From Acidobacteriota bacterium (GTDB lineage Bacteria > Acidobacteriota > Terriglobia > Acidiferrales > UBA7541), in the NCBI GenBank assembly GCA_013289825.1, contig JABCZF010000001.1, positions 1 through 64,000 of the forward strand: DNA of 64,000 bases, in the 5' to 3' direction. The position numbers and the translations under genes are program-made. Below, one piece after another: positions 28,990 through 39,423 of the stretch. The first letter of the stretch is position 1, and each line of letters begins with the position of its first letter. The notes under the pieces are model-generated. The model saw only the letters and a list, made by a program, of their open reading frames with translations. It had not been told where the DNA came from and searched no databases.

Positions 28990-30852
28990 ATGCGTTTTCT
29001 AGCGGGTCTACCGCTTTGGGGTTCTCACGATCGTCAGAATGTTTCTCGGCGTTTTGTTCAAAGAACCCTGGAGCGGGCGCCGTACGCGATAGATCGGCGT
29101 TCGGCGCTGGTCTTTCTTTTCTCGGCGTTGGTTCCGGTCGTGCCGCTTTTGGGACAGAAAACCGCGCCGAAAATGTCCGGCGCAGAGACCGCGGCCAAAT
29201 CCTTTGGCGTGCCAGAAGGGACGGCCGCGAAGTTTACCGACGTCACCGCGGCGCTGGGTTTACATTTTCGCAATCTAGCCTCTCACACTTCTAAAAAATA
29301 TTTGATTGAAACGATGGGCAGCGGAGCTGCGCTGTTCGACTACGATAATGACGGGCGCCTGGATCTCTTTCTTGTGAATGGCGCGCCGCTCAGCGACCCT
29401 ACTGCCAAAGGAAAGATTCCGCAGAAGACCGGCCCGCAATATTGGAATCGGTTGTATCGCCAGAAGCACGACGGAACGTTCGAGGACGTCACGGAAAAGG
29501 CCGGACTCGAGGGTTCAGGGTACGGGATGGGGGTGGCCGTTGGGGATTACGATAACGATGGCTACGAGGATTTGTATGTGACTGCCTATGGCGGAAACAA
29601 GCTCTACCACAACAATGGTAATGGCACTTTCACCGATGTAACCGAGAAGGCCGGTGTTGCGGGCAGCGGTTGGTCCACCAGCGCGGCCTGGTTGGACTTG
29701 GATAATGACGGGCTGCTCGATTTGATTGTCTTGCGCTACTTGGAATGGGATTTTGACGATGTCTGGTGCGGCCCGCCCAAGGAAGGCTTCCGGTCGTATT
29801 GCAATCCCAGCCTTTTCCGGCCAGCAACTCCGCTCGTGTATCACAACGACGGTGACGGCCACTTTACGGAGGTCTCTAAGAAAATTGGTTTCTCTAAGGC
29901 AGGGAAAGGCCTGGGAATCGCGTTTGCCGACTACGACCGCGACGGCCACCTGGATGTTTGCGTCGCCAATGACTCCATGTTTGAATTCCTCTATCGCAAC
30001 AAGGGTGACGGCACATTTGAAGAAGTTGGGTTGATGGCGGGAGTGGCTGTGGATGGCGACGGCGCGACTTACGCCGGCATGGGCGTGGACTTCGCCGATT
30101 ACGACAATGACGGTCTGCCCGATTTGCTCATCACCGACCTCGGCAACCAGGCCTACGCGCTATACAAGAATAACGGCGAGGGCAGCTTCACCTACGCGAC
30201 CTATACCAGCGGACTTGCAGACATCACCCAGCCGCACTCCGGGTGGGGTTTTCGCTTCATGGATTTCGATAACGATGGGTGGAAGGATCTGCTGATCGTC
30301 CAGGGACACGATATGGATAACGTCGAGCTGACCACTCCCAATTTGCGTTACCGTGAGCCGCCCGTTTTGATTCGCAACACCGGAGGAAAATTTGCGGATG
30401 TTTCCGCAACCGCGGGCAGCGTATTCAAAGAGCCCTGGGTGGGCCGAGGGATGGCCGTAGGCGACATTGACAACGATGGCCGCCTGGATGCAGTGATCAC
30501 CACCAATGACGGAGCGGCGCATATTCTGCGAAATGAGACACCTACCGAAAACCACTGGCTGATTTTGAAGCTGGTGGGCCATCGTAGCAACCGCGACGGC
30601 ATCGGCGCCGAAGTGAAATTGACTACTCGAAAGGGCATACAGCTTCAGACCGTGACCACGGCAGGAAGCTATCTGTCCTCGAGTGATAAGCGGGTGCACT
30701 TCGGCTTGGGAGCGGAGGCGGTGGCCGAGCGAGTGGAGATCCGATGGCCGAGCGGCATTGTGCAGGTCCTAGAAGCCGTGCGAACCGATCAGATTTTGCA
30801 GGTAGACGAACCGCTGCGCAATGATGCGCCACGCGGAGCAGCGAAGCGATAA
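28990..30852 (+). CDS. CRTAC1 family protein (paralog of 39420-41129)
   Basis: ORF 28903-30852; likely ATG 28990. GSGAALFDYDNDGRLDLFLVNGAPLSDP; repeated YHNNGNGTFTDVTEKAG; SNRDGIGAEVKL...HFGLGAEAVAERVEIRWPSG. Confidence 0.88.
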   Translation: MRFLAGLPLWGSHDRQNVSRRFVQRTLERAPYAIDRRSALVFLFSALVPVVPLLGQKTAPKMSGAETAAKSFGVPEGTAAKFTDVTAALGLHFRNLASHTSKKYLIETMGSGAALFDYDNDGRLDLFLVNGAPLSDPTAKGKIPQKTGPQYWNRLYRQKHDGTFEDVTEKAGLEGSGYGMGVAVGDYDNDGYEDLYVTAYGGNKLYHNNGNGTFTDVTEKAGVAGSGWSTSAAWLDLDNDGLLDLIVLRYLEWDFDDVWCGPPKEGFRSYCNPSLFRPATPLVYHNDGDGHFTEVSKKIGFSKAGKGLGIAFADYDRDGHLDVCVANDSMFEFLYRNKGDGTFEEVGLMAGVAVDGDGATYAGMGVDFADYDNDGLPDLLITDLGNQAYALYKNNGEGSFTYATYTSGLADITQPHSGWGFRFMDFDNDGWKDLLIVQGHDMDNVELTTPNLRYREPPVLIRNTGGKFADVSATAGSVFKEPWVGRGMAVGDIDNDGRLDAVITTNDGAAHILRNETPTENHWLILKLVGHRSNRDGIGAEVKLTTRKGIQLQTVTTAGSYLSSSDKRVHFGLGAEAVAERVEIRWPSGIVQVLEAVRTDQILQVDEPLRNDAPRGAAKR

Positions 30853-31132
30853 CGGACGCTTCGCAGGACACCCAAAAACTCTTCCAGTGGTCATCCGGGG
30901 GACGATATCGGATCCGATGTCGAGAGCCCAAGGTAATGTCCAACCCAAGCGTCTTCTTTTGAGACTGTTGGAGCAATATACCCACATCGTGTCACCGCCG
31001 CGGCTTAGATTGGCACCCGTCCGAGCAAACCTGCAAAGCAGCTACACAAATTCTGCACCCAGACAATATTTTCCAGTAAGCCGCATGGACTCAATCGCTT
31101 GGACGGGAATAATTAGGTCACATGAAGCGCCC

Positions 31133-31158
31133 TTGACATCCATAGTGCTTTTGCACTA
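31133..31158 (+). promoter_or_regulatory. Candidate -35 hexamer and dyad upstream of TonB-dependent receptor gene
   Basis: TTGACA at 31133-31138 followed by perfect dyad TAGTGC-TTTT-GCACTA at 31143-31158, about 90 bp before the ATG at 31247; no good -10 seen. Confidence 0.3.
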
Positions 31159-31246
31159 GCGTCACCCGCCAAAAGGGGCAGTGTAAGCGCGTCTCTCCGT
31201 TATATTCGCGGGTGGACCGTTGGAAGCTCTCACAGGGAGGAAGAAC

Positions 31247-34200
31247 ATGGAAGCGATTTTGAGGTTGTGCAGTGGTGTGCGCAACAACCGGGCGGCAGTT
31301 CGCCACGGCTTGGTCGCTGGGCTGGCCATTTGCTTGGCTGTTCTCCTCTGCCCACGCGAAGTGCGTGCGCAAGCGGTTAGCAGAATTAACGGCACGGTAG
31401 CCGACCAAACCGGTGCGGAAATTGCAGAAGCGAAGGTGACTGTGACGAACGTGGATACGAACGTGTCCCAGACGACCGTGACTACCTCCGCCGGAACTTA
31501 TCTGATCATCGACCTGAACCCCGGGATATATATTGTTAAGGTCGAAAAAGCCGGGTTCAAATCCTTCATTAACAGGAATGTCGAGGTAGTGGGTGGGGCG
31601 ACTTCCACTGCCGACGCCACTTTGCAGCCAGGCACAGTCTCGGAAACAATCGAAGTTACAGCCCCAGCGGTTGCGTTGCAAACGGAGCAACCGGAGATCG
31701 GTACGACGATAAGCGAGACGCTCACGCAAGAGCTTCCGCAGTTGGTTAGTGGGAGTAACCGGCAGATTGACAATTTTATCTTTCTGGCGCCCGGCGTTAC
31801 CGGGAATGGATTCAGCCACCGGATCAATGGAGGTGTGGACCAGCAGACAGAAATAATGTTCAACGGGGTTCCCGAAGCATTTTCAGAGACTGCCGGCTAC
31901 ACGTTTTGGAATCAGCCGCCTTACGATTCGATAAAAGACGCGGATATTCTGACTGGTACGTTTTCGGCGCAATACGGTTTGGGGCAAGGCGTCGAGCAAT
32001 ACCACACCAAATCCGGGGGCAACGTGATTCACGGCGACGCTTTTTTCTTGTACAGGGACGACACGTATCTTGGTGCTCCCGGCGCCTTTTATGATGTGAA
32101 TCCAAACAATGTTGGGAAGGTTGACCAGCCCAACCAGGACATTGAAAACAACTGGGGCGGGTCGGTCGGCGGACCGGTGTACTTGCCCAAACTGTATAAC
32201 GGGAAAAACAAGACCTTCTGGTTTTTTAGCTATGACCGATACAGGAAGGCGGTCGGGCAGTCTCCCGTCACGCTTCCCACACCGGCGGAACTTTCAGGTG
32301 ATTTCAGCGGCTTGGTAAACCCGAATAATCACAACGCCCCCATACCCATTTTCGTTCCGATCTCCTGGAAATCGAATGCGTCGCTTATCCCCTCGGGCTG
32401 CACGGTCCCAGCGAGCGGTCCTGGTAGCCCAGGCACCCAGTGGCCCGGGAACAAAATTCCGACCAGTTGTTTCAGCTCGGTTTCCGCGGGCCTCCTGAAA
32501 CAGTTCCCTATCCCGGCGCCGACCAACTCGTCGGTAGTCAACAACTATAACCCTACGACCATCCCGCTAAACGTCCAGACGGCTCTAAGCGTCAATATCG
32601 ACCATAACTTAACCGCGAAGCAGGCCATTCATGGGCTTTATTGGCGGCAGAAGTACCCGCAGCCGAACGGCTCCGACTGGGTGGATAACCCGCTTAGCGG
32701 TCAACAAATCACCACAATCCTGGGGCGGGCCGCGGATATCACGTATTCCAATGCGCTTAGCTCGCGGATGGTGCTGACTGGCGGTTTTTTGTATGTCTAC
32801 CAAGGCAATGATTTCTTGCCCTCGCATCTGCTCTCCGGCACCTTCCCCGGCGTTTTGCCTTCGGGTCTGTCGGGGCAGCCCAATTCTTTTCCGAGCATCA
32901 ATTTTGGCGGCGGCGGATGGGAGCCACAAAGCTTTGGACCTGGGAACGGACTGTCATCGACGATTAACCACAAAACAGGATATTCCGTCCTGGGCAATTT
33001 GCTCTATCTAAGGGGCCGACACACCATGAACATCGGTGTCGATATCCGGAAGACGCACCAGGATGACTTCGAAGCGGGCGGCTCCGGGGGCCAGCCGGGA
33101 GCCGCTGGATTGCTGGCGTTTACCTCCGACGTAACGGCAGACCCCAATGAAACTACACCCGGCGTAAATACGGGGAACGGGTTCGCAAGCTTCCTGCTTG
33201 GAGATGCTACCTTAGGAGGTAGAGGGGGCGCGGGCAACACCAACCTGCGCAATACCTATGTGGCTCCGTATTTCCAGGATGATATGCAGCTTAAGCCGCG
33301 CCTTAAGGTCAACTGGGGCGTGCGTTGGGATTTGGCATTTCCTTTCACGAGTGATTTCAAGACGAACCAGCTTACATTCTTCGATCCTAACGCGGTCAAC
33401 GCCGCCGAGATCAACCCTCTAACCGGTAAGCCGCTTCTGGGTGCTATGGCAGAGCTCGGGACATGTTCTGCCTGCATTGGGTGGAGTCAGCAAGACATGA
33501 ACTGGCACCATTTAAGCCCCCGCGTAGGGTTCACATATCAGTTGAACAATAAGACAGTTCTGCTGGGCGGCGTGTCCTGGTATTGGCTGGACACGGGATC
33601 GTTCGAATACGGTGTTAACAAGGTCGCAGTAAACTACGGGAATAACCTGAATGGCGTTGTCTCGATTGGCCAGCCAGCGCCGCAGATCCCCGGCTTCGGT
33701 CAATGGGATACCAGACCGCTCCCGGCGCTGCCGTCGCTTGGTTTCAGTCCCACTTTCTTCAACGGTACATCTATTTTGGGATTTGGGCAGGTTCACGAGC
33801 TGCCCAGGCAGGTCAACCAGGCTTATGATGAGCAATTTGTACTTGGCGTTCAGCGTGAACTGCCCTGGAACATGTTCCTTTCCGTTACCGGAGTGCACAC
33901 GCATGACATCCACTTGCCGGCAACGCTAGAGTCTGGAATTCAGTCTCTGCCGTACAGCCTGATAACATCGGTTTGCCCGCAGGGCCCTACGGTCACTAAA
34001 ACCACTGATTGTGTCCTCGCCCAGCCGTGGACCTCTTCGGCGGCCCAGACGTTTATGGCCAATCAGGGTAAATTCGGTCAGGTTACCTATGCTCCAGGTA
34101 CGTGTGGAGGAAACACAGCACCCGTCACGTACTATGCCCCTTACAATAATTTCTGCCAAGAACAGGGCACGGCAACCCCTCTTTTCGTGACGCAACTTCC

Positions 34201-35071
34201 CTATCCCCACATGCCGTTTGTGACCAACAACTTTGATACCTCGGGAGCGGATAAGTACAACGCCCTTCAGGTGAGCCTGCAGAAGCGCACCGGCGGGGGA
34301 TTAACCTACTTGGTGTCTTATACACTTTCGAGGTATTTGACAAATACAGACAGCGGTTTCTCGACATTCAATACCAGAGGTCTGAACCCAGGCAACCCCA
34401 ACGCAGAATGGTCCGTGGGCGCTAATGACCAGACCCACGTGCTCACCATGGCCGGGGTGTATGAACTGCCTATCGGCCCGGGGAAGAAATTCTTGAACCA
34501 GGGTGGCACGGCTAGGAGGAACTTGCTCGGCGGTTGGAAGATTGCCTTGGTCAACTATTATGAGAGTGGTACGCCGCTGTCTACGGCCGCATGCCTCGAC
34601 CAGTTCGATTGCGACCCCGTAATTGGCAACATCTTCGTGGGCAACCGGCCCAACCTGGTCTCATCAAATTTTGCTATCAACTGGAACAATTATTACAAAG
34701 GGCTGCCTACAATTAACACCGCAGCGTTTGCACCCCCGGGAGACTGGACCATTGGAAACGGTGCGCCCAAGTATAACACCCTGCGGGCGCCACCATACCT
34801 GGATGAAGATGTCTCGGTCTCAAAGAAGTTTTTCTTTGGCGAGCGGTTGAGCGGCGAGTTGACCATCCAATTCTTCAACGTGCTCAATCGCATGCTACTG
34901 AACAACGGTCCCGCTAACGGAGCTGGCATCCAGTGCTTTGATGGCAACGTTTATGACCAAACCCAGTTCGGGAATGCCGCAAACACTTTTGGCAAAGCCA
35001 ATTTCGCCGGAACAAATTGTCAGGGCAACACACCGAGGAGAGGGCAGGCGGAATTTAAGGTATACTTCTAA
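31247..35071 (+). CDS. TonB-dependent receptor, Oar-like, with N-terminal carboxypeptidase-regulatory-like domain
   Basis: ATG 31247 with GGGAGGA upstream; ISRINGTVADQTGAEIAEAKVTVTNVDTN...GTYLIIDLNPGIYIVKVEKAGFKSF; plug LPQLVSGSNRQIDNFIFLAPGV; barrel ends in aromatic-terminated strand (GQAEFKVYF). Confidence 0.9.
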   Translation: MEAILRLCSGVRNNRAAVRHGLVAGLAICLAVLLCPREVRAQAVSRINGTVADQTGAEIAEAKVTVTNVDTNVSQTTVTTSAGTYLIIDLNPGIYIVKVEKAGFKSFINRNVEVVGGATSTADATLQPGTVSETIEVTAPAVALQTEQPEIGTTISETLTQELPQLVSGSNRQIDNFIFLAPGVTGNGFSHRINGGVDQQTEIMFNGVPEAFSETAGYTFWNQPPYDSIKDADILTGTFSAQYGLGQGVEQYHTKSGGNVIHGDAFFLYRDDTYLGAPGAFYDVNPNNVGKVDQPNQDIENNWGGSVGGPVYLPKLYNGKNKTFWFFSYDRYRKAVGQSPVTLPTPAELSGDFSGLVNPNNHNAPIPIFVPISWKSNASLIPSGCTVPASGPGSPGTQWPGNKIPTSCFSSVSAGLLKQFPIPAPTNSSVVNNYNPTTIPLNVQTALSVNIDHNLTAKQAIHGLYWRQKYPQPNGSDWVDNPLSGQQITTILGRAADITYSNALSSRMVLTGGFLYVYQGNDFLPSHLLSGTFPGVLPSGLSGQPNSFPSINFGGGGWEPQSFGPGNGLSSTINHKTGYSVLGNLLYLRGRHTMNIGVDIRKTHQDDFEAGGSGGQPGAAGLLAFTSDVTADPNETTPGVNTGNGFASFLLGDATLGGRGGAGNTNLRNTYVAPYFQDDMQLKPRLKVNWGVRWDLAFPFTSDFKTNQLTFFDPNAVNAAEINPLTGKPLLGAMAELGTCSACIGWSQQDMNWHHLSPRVGFTYQLNNKTVLLGGVSWYWLDTGSFEYGVNKVAVNYGNNLNGVVSIGQPAPQIPGFGQWDTRPLPALPSLGFSPTFFNGTSILGFGQVHELPRQVNQAYDEQFVLGVQRELPWNMFLSVTGVHTHDIHLPATLESGIQSLPYSLITSVCPQGPTVTKTTDCVLAQPWTSSAAQTFMANQGKFGQVTYAPGTCGGNTAPVTYYAPYNNFCQEQGTATPLFVTQLPYPHMPFVTNNFDTSGADKYNALQVSLQKRTGGGLTYLVSYTLSRYLTNTDSGFSTFNTRGLNPGNPNAEWSVGANDQTHVLTMAGVYELPIGPGKKFLNQGGTARRNLLGGWKIALVNYYESGTPLSTAACLDQFDCDPVIGNIFVGNRPNLVSSNFAINWNNYYKGLPTINTAAFAPPGDWTIGNGAPKYNTLRAPPYLDEDVSVSKKFFFGERLSGELTIQFFNVLNRMLLNNGPANGAGIQCFDGNVYDQTQFGNAANTFGKANFAGTNCQGNTPRRGQAEFKVYF

Positions 35072-35078
35072 TCAGGCC

Positions 35079-35115
35079 AGGATCCGAAGGCTCTAGACTT
35101 CGGATCCTCTTTCTT
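35079..35115 (+). terminator. Rho-independent terminator candidate downstream of TonB-dependent receptor
   Basis: Perfect 11-bp stem AGGATCCGAAG (35079-35089) / CTTCGGATCCT (35098-35108), 8-nt loop, followed by CTTTCTT. Confidence 0.75.
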
Positions 35116-35188
35116 GGCGCTGCTTCCCGCAGCGTGGACATTCCAAAGCCGGGGCCTTCGGGTTCCGGCTTTGCCTTCTGGAGGCGCG

Positions 35189-35962
35189 ATGAAGCCGCCG
35201 ACGAATTTCCTTCTCGGTTCGAAAGTTTTCTCAAAACAAGCCGCAGTTCTCCTTGCATTGCTTCTTGGAGTAACTCTCGTTTCGGCTGGAGACAAGCCTT
35301 GGAAGACCAAGACCTACCAGCAATGGGACGAAAAGGAGCTTCAAGGTATCCTCACGGATTCACCCTGGGTCCGCGTAACTACGATCCAGCGCACATGGCT
35401 TACCGTTTCAGAGAAGGACGTTGCACCCGACCCTCAGGTTAGCGGTGGTGTCAGGCAAATGCCCTCCGCGGGCGGCCAACCTGGTGGAAGCGCTCCTATA
35501 CGAGCTGGCGAGGGCTCGTGGAGGGAGCTGAACGTTTTTATTTATTGGCAATCATCGCGCGTGATGCGCGCCGCCACGGCGCGCCAGGCTGTTCTGCACG
35601 GTGAAAAGGTGGACGTCGACAAATATGCCAGCGCGCCCCAGAGCGAATATCAGATTATTCTGCGCATGGAGGATATGACTCCGTTCGTACAACATAACGA
35701 AGAGTTTTTCCAGAGCAGCGCATTTCTTCAGATGAAGAAGGGCAAGAGCAAGATCTCCCCTAGTCATGTCGTTTATGAACGCAACCAGAAGGGATTGATT
35801 CAGGATGCCGTCTTTTTCTTTCCGAAAACCAGTCCTTCCGGCCTTCCCGCGGTTTCCGGCGACGAGACGGAAGTGCAGTTTTCTTGCAAAATTGCGGACT
35901 CGATGGTGCGCGCCGATTTCAGGCCGCGGGAAATGGCAGATCAGTCCGGCCCTGATTTGTGA
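35189..35962 (+). CDS. Conserved-looking exported protein of unknown function
   Basis: ATG 35189 with GGAGGCG upstream; signal peptide FSKQAAVLLALLLGVTLVSAGD; KPWKTKTYQQWDEKELQGILTDSPWVR; no further domain recognised. Confidence 0.7.
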   Translation: MKPPTNFLLGSKVFSKQAAVLLALLLGVTLVSAGDKPWKTKTYQQWDEKELQGILTDSPWVRVTTIQRTWLTVSEKDVAPDPQVSGGVRQMPSAGGQPGGSAPIRAGEGSWRELNVFIYWQSSRVMRAATARQAVLHGEKVDVDKYASAPQSEYQIILRMEDMTPFVQHNEEFFQSSAFLQMKKGKSKISPSHVVYERNQKGLIQDAVFFFPKTSPSGLPAVSGDETEVQFSCKIADSMVRADFRPREMADQSGPDL

Positions 35963-36049
35963 TGGCCTGTGCCGGCCACAAGGTACGCGCTGTTTTCCTT
36001 TTGAGGGTTCGGCAACCACCGTCTTATAATTGCAGACAGGGAATTTTCG

Positions 36050-37291
36050 GTGTCCTCTCGACTCTTTGTGGTAAATCAGAGCTTTCCTAGGCGCATTCTT
36101 TCATTCTCGGCCTCTCCCGCCGGGCAGGTTAGTGTCTCCGGGATTTGTGCTTCTCTTGGCCTCCCCTGCCTCATATGTTTCCTTTGCCTTTGTCTCCTGC
36201 TTGGGCCCGCGGCAAGAGCCGAAAGTTCTCCGGCCAGTGCGCAGCAGGGCCCGGCTTCTAGGAAGCTGGCTAGCGCGGCTCAGACGAACGCCGGTCCAGC
36301 CGTTGCCGAAAATGCAGTTAAGCCCGGCGAATCTCTCACGCCAGATCCCGCGCTCGCTCCAGCGAGATTGTTCTTGCAACAAGGAATGCTCGGCGAGGCC
36401 GAACGAGCCATAAGAAACTATTTCGAGGCCCACGCAGACTCCGCGGATGCGCATTTCTTGCTTGGTTTCATCTTGTTCAGGGAGGTCAGCGCAAAATGGC
36501 TGGAAACAGGAGAAAAGGACAGCGAAGCCTTGCGCTACAACAGCGGAGATTTGAGCGGCTCGCTGGTTGCGTATCGCGATGCGAAGGTCAAAGAATCGCT
36601 TGCAGAATTTACTGCCGGTGCGAAGTATCACGTCCCGAACGCGTTTGATCTGAAAATCGTGGCCCTCGACTATATCCTGCTCAAGGATTACATAGACGCC
36701 GACCATTGGCTCACGCGGTCGCTCCAATGGGATCCGCGCGACGCGCAGGCCTGGTACTACTTGGGGCGCACGAAATACAGCGAGAGCCAGTTTCCGCAGG
36801 CCATTGAAGCCTTTGCGCAGTGCCTAAAACTGGAACCGCGGAACATCCAGGCGGAAAACAACGTGGGATTATCCTACGAGGCCCTCGGCCAGCGGGACCA
36901 GGCCATCCAAGCCTTCAAAAACGCCATTGCCTGGGACGTCCAAAACCCGGCCACAGACCCTGAGCCGTTCATTGAGCTCGCTCACCTTTACCTGAACCAG
37001 AATCAACCGGAAAAAGCAGTGCCCTATCTCTCAGAGTCTATCGCCATTTTCCCACGGGTATCGAAAGCGCATGAGACACTAGGAAAAGCCTACTCCCTGC
37101 TACATCGGCTCCCCGAGGCCCAGGCGGAACTGGAAAAGGCCGTGGCGCTCGAGCCGGAAAGGGCTTCGTTGCACTGCATGCTGGGCCAGATCTATCGACA
37201 AGAAGGAATGGTCCCTGAAGCCAAGGCCGAATTCGACCGCTGCACCGCGCTGCAGCAAACGCAATCCGCAAACCCTGCAGCAACGGAATAG
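36050..37291 (+). CDS. TPR-repeat protein (paralog of 27268-28383)
   Basis: KESLAEFTAGAKYHVPNAFDLKIVALDYILLKDYIDADHWLTRSLQWDPRDAQAWYYLGRTKYSESQFPQAIEAFAQCLKLEPRN. Confidence 0.83.
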   Translation: MSSRLFVVNQSFPRRILSFSASPAGQVSVSGICASLGLPCLICFLCLCLLLGPAARAESSPASAQQGPASRKLASAAQTNAGPAVAENAVKPGESLTPDPALAPARLFLQQGMLGEAERAIRNYFEAHADSADAHFLLGFILFREVSAKWLETGEKDSEALRYNSGDLSGSLVAYRDAKVKESLAEFTAGAKYHVPNAFDLKIVALDYILLKDYIDADHWLTRSLQWDPRDAQAWYYLGRTKYSESQFPQAIEAFAQCLKLEPRNIQAENNVGLSYEALGQRDQAIQAFKNAIAWDVQNPATDPEPFIELAHLYLNQNQPEKAVPYLSESIAIFPRVSKAHETLGKAYSLLHRLPEAQAELEKAVALEPERASLHCMLGQIYRQEGMVPEAKAEFDRCTALQQTQSANPAATE

Positions 37292-37554
37292 TCAACACGG
37301 TGCGCAACAACCCCCACAGCCAATGGGCGGGCGCAACCGTACTGGCGCTCAATGTCGTGCGGAGTCTTGGATAACAGCAGGGCCAAGTCAATGCACCTGC
37401 ATCTCATCTGCATATTCCCATCGCAATCCATTGATACAACAGATTGTTTAATTGGAATTATTCCCCGACAAGATAACACCAGTAATGGCGAGATCTGCCA
37501 CGGGCGGTCAGGCAAGCTCGCCACTACGGCGCCGCGCCACAAGCCAGAGCCAGA

Positions 37555-39423
37555 TCAGGGCTGAATGCCCTTGCCCTCGATGATCGTCAGCATGCGATCT
37601 ACTCCAGGAATCGAAACCTGTTCGATGGCGCCGCTCGGCCAGCGAACTTCGAGTTTGTCGACTTTGCTAGCGGCTCCCAATCCGAAATGGACGCGCGGGT
37701 CGGAACTTGAAGCGTAGCTGCCACCGCTAGAGACATCGGCGCGCTGGCGAACGCTTCCCGCGGTCACAAATACTTTGGCCCCCATGGCATCGCGCGGGCT
37801 TTTGGGGCCGCCCACCAATTTCAACGTGAGCCAGTGATTCGAATTGTTCACCGCATTGCGGAGCAGCGTTGGCGGAGCGTCTATGTTGTTGAGCACCACG
37901 TCGATGTGGCCGTCATTGAAAAGATCGCCGAAAGCGGCGCCACGGGCGGGGATAACGACGGCAAGACCGCTGCCGGTGGCGGGCGGGACTTCCTCGAACT
38001 TGGCACCATCGAGGTTGCGAAAGAGCAGAGGGCGCTCGGCCCAAGTTGTGCCCCATTCGGCCCTGTCCGCTACCGGATAGACGTGGCCATTGGCGATGAA
38101 GATATCGAGCAGGCCATCGTTGTCGAAGTCGAGGAAGCCGGCGCCCCAGCTGAGGAAAGGAATGGTGGGACTGCCGAGTCCGGCTTTGAAAGAGACGTCC
38201 GTGAAGGCGGCATCGCCATCGTTGCGATAAAGGGCTTTGTAATCGTCAGAGAAGGTGGTGATGAAAAGATCGAGTTTTCCGTCGCGATTGTAATCGCCGA
38301 CGCCGATTCCCATGGACGATTGCGCGCGGCCATCTCCGTTGACGGCGAATCCGGACATATAACTGACGTCGGCGAACGTGCCATCATGCTGATTGCGGTA
38401 GAAGTAATTGGGCACGGAATCGTTGGCGACGACTAAATCGAGCCAGCCATCGTCGTCCAGATCGACAAACACCGAAGCAAACCCATAGCGTCCCTGCGGA
38501 TCGGAAACGCCAGCTTTAACACTGACGTCGGTAAAAGTGCCGTCGCCATTGTTATGGAAGAGATGGTCGCCCTCGCCGACGAAGCCCAGAGGTCCGCAGA
38601 AAACATCGACGCCGCGGAATTGGCACGCCCCTTCGGGGACGCCTCCTTTTCCGGCGAAGACGGGCCGATCGAGATCGTATTTGACATAGCCAGGAACGAA
38701 GAGGTCGAGGAGACCGTCGTGATCATAGTCGCCCCAGGTTGGGCCTGTGGACCAACCTCCTAGCGCGACGCCCGCTTTTTCGGCAACGTCGGTGAAGGTG
38801 CCATCGTGGTTGTTGTGGTAGAGGCGATTCTTGCCGTAGTTGGCGACATAGATGTCGGGCCAGCCGTCGTTGTCGTAGTCGGCCACGGCCACGCCGAATC
38901 CCCAGCGCTCATTGGCGACGCCGGCTTTATCGGTGACATCGCTAAAGGTGCCGTCGTGATTGTTGTGGAAGAGCATGGCGCGCGGCGGTGCTTCCTTTCC
39001 CTTTATCGCGGGGACGGTAGAGCCGTTGAGAAGGTAGATGTCGAGCCAGCCGTCGTTGTCGTAATCGATCAGCGCGACGCCTGAGCCGGGCGCGTCGAGG
39101 ATCGTGGATTTCTCCGGCGTGCCGGAGCGATGACGGAATTTATCGAGGCCGGATTGTTTCGTGATGTCGAGAAAGACGATGGGAGCGCCATCGACGAAGC
39201 CGCCGGCGGTGATGGGCCGCGAGCGTGAGTCCCTAACGGGAGCGTGAGCGCCGCCAGTGGCCATGCCGGTCGGTTTGGAGGGCGGGGAAGTTGCGGGCGT
39301 TTGACTGGCCGGTGGAGTTGGTTGCTGCGTTAAGGCGGGACGGCTTGGGGCGAAGATGGAAAGAAAGAGGCAGAGGAAAAGAGCCGATAGGGGGGAGCGA
39401 TGAGAAAAAGAGCGCAGCTTCAT
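37555..39423 (-). CDS. CRTAC1 family protein
   Basis: ATG at 39423 overlaps upstream stop (ATGA); signal peptide SALFLCLFLSIFAPSRPALTQ; FG-GAP-like repeats and ASPIC/UnbV C-terminus (SPRDAMGAKVFVTAG...HFGLGAASKVDKLEVRWPSG). Confidence 0.9.
   Translation of the reverse strand: MKLRSFSHRSPLSALFLCLFLSIFAPSRPALTQQPTPPASQTPATSPPSKPTGMATGGAHAPVRDSRSRPITAGGFVDGAPIVFLDITKQSGLDKFRHRSGTPEKSTILDAPGSGVALIDYDNDGWLDIYLLNGSTVPAIKGKEAPPRAMLFHNNHDGTFSDVTDKAGVANERWGFGVAVADYDNDGWPDIYVANYGKNRLYHNNHDGTFTDVAEKAGVALGGWSTGPTWGDYDHDGLLDLFVPGYVKYDLDRPVFAGKGGVPEGACQFRGVDVFCGPLGFVGEGDHLFHNNGDGTFTDVSVKAGVSDPQGRYGFASVFVDLDDDGWLDLVVANDSVPNYFYRNQHDGTFADVSYMSGFAVNGDGRAQSSMGIGVGDYNRDGKLDLFITTFSDDYKALYRNDGDAAFTDVSFKAGLGSPTIPFLSWGAGFLDFDNDGLLDIFIANGHVYPVADRAEWGTTWAERPLLFRNLDGAKFEEVPPATGSGLAVVIPARGAAFGDLFNDGHIDVVLNNIDAPPTLLRNAVNNSNHWLTLKLVGGPKSPRDAMGAKVFVTAGSVRQRADVSSGGSYASSSDPRVHFGLGAASKVDKLEVRWPSGAIEQVSIPGVDRMLTIIEGKGIQP

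Noticed and set aside
37834-38436. 200-aa + strand ORF opposite a CRTAC1 gene
   Set aside because: Mirror of the YDNDG-type repeats of 37555-39423
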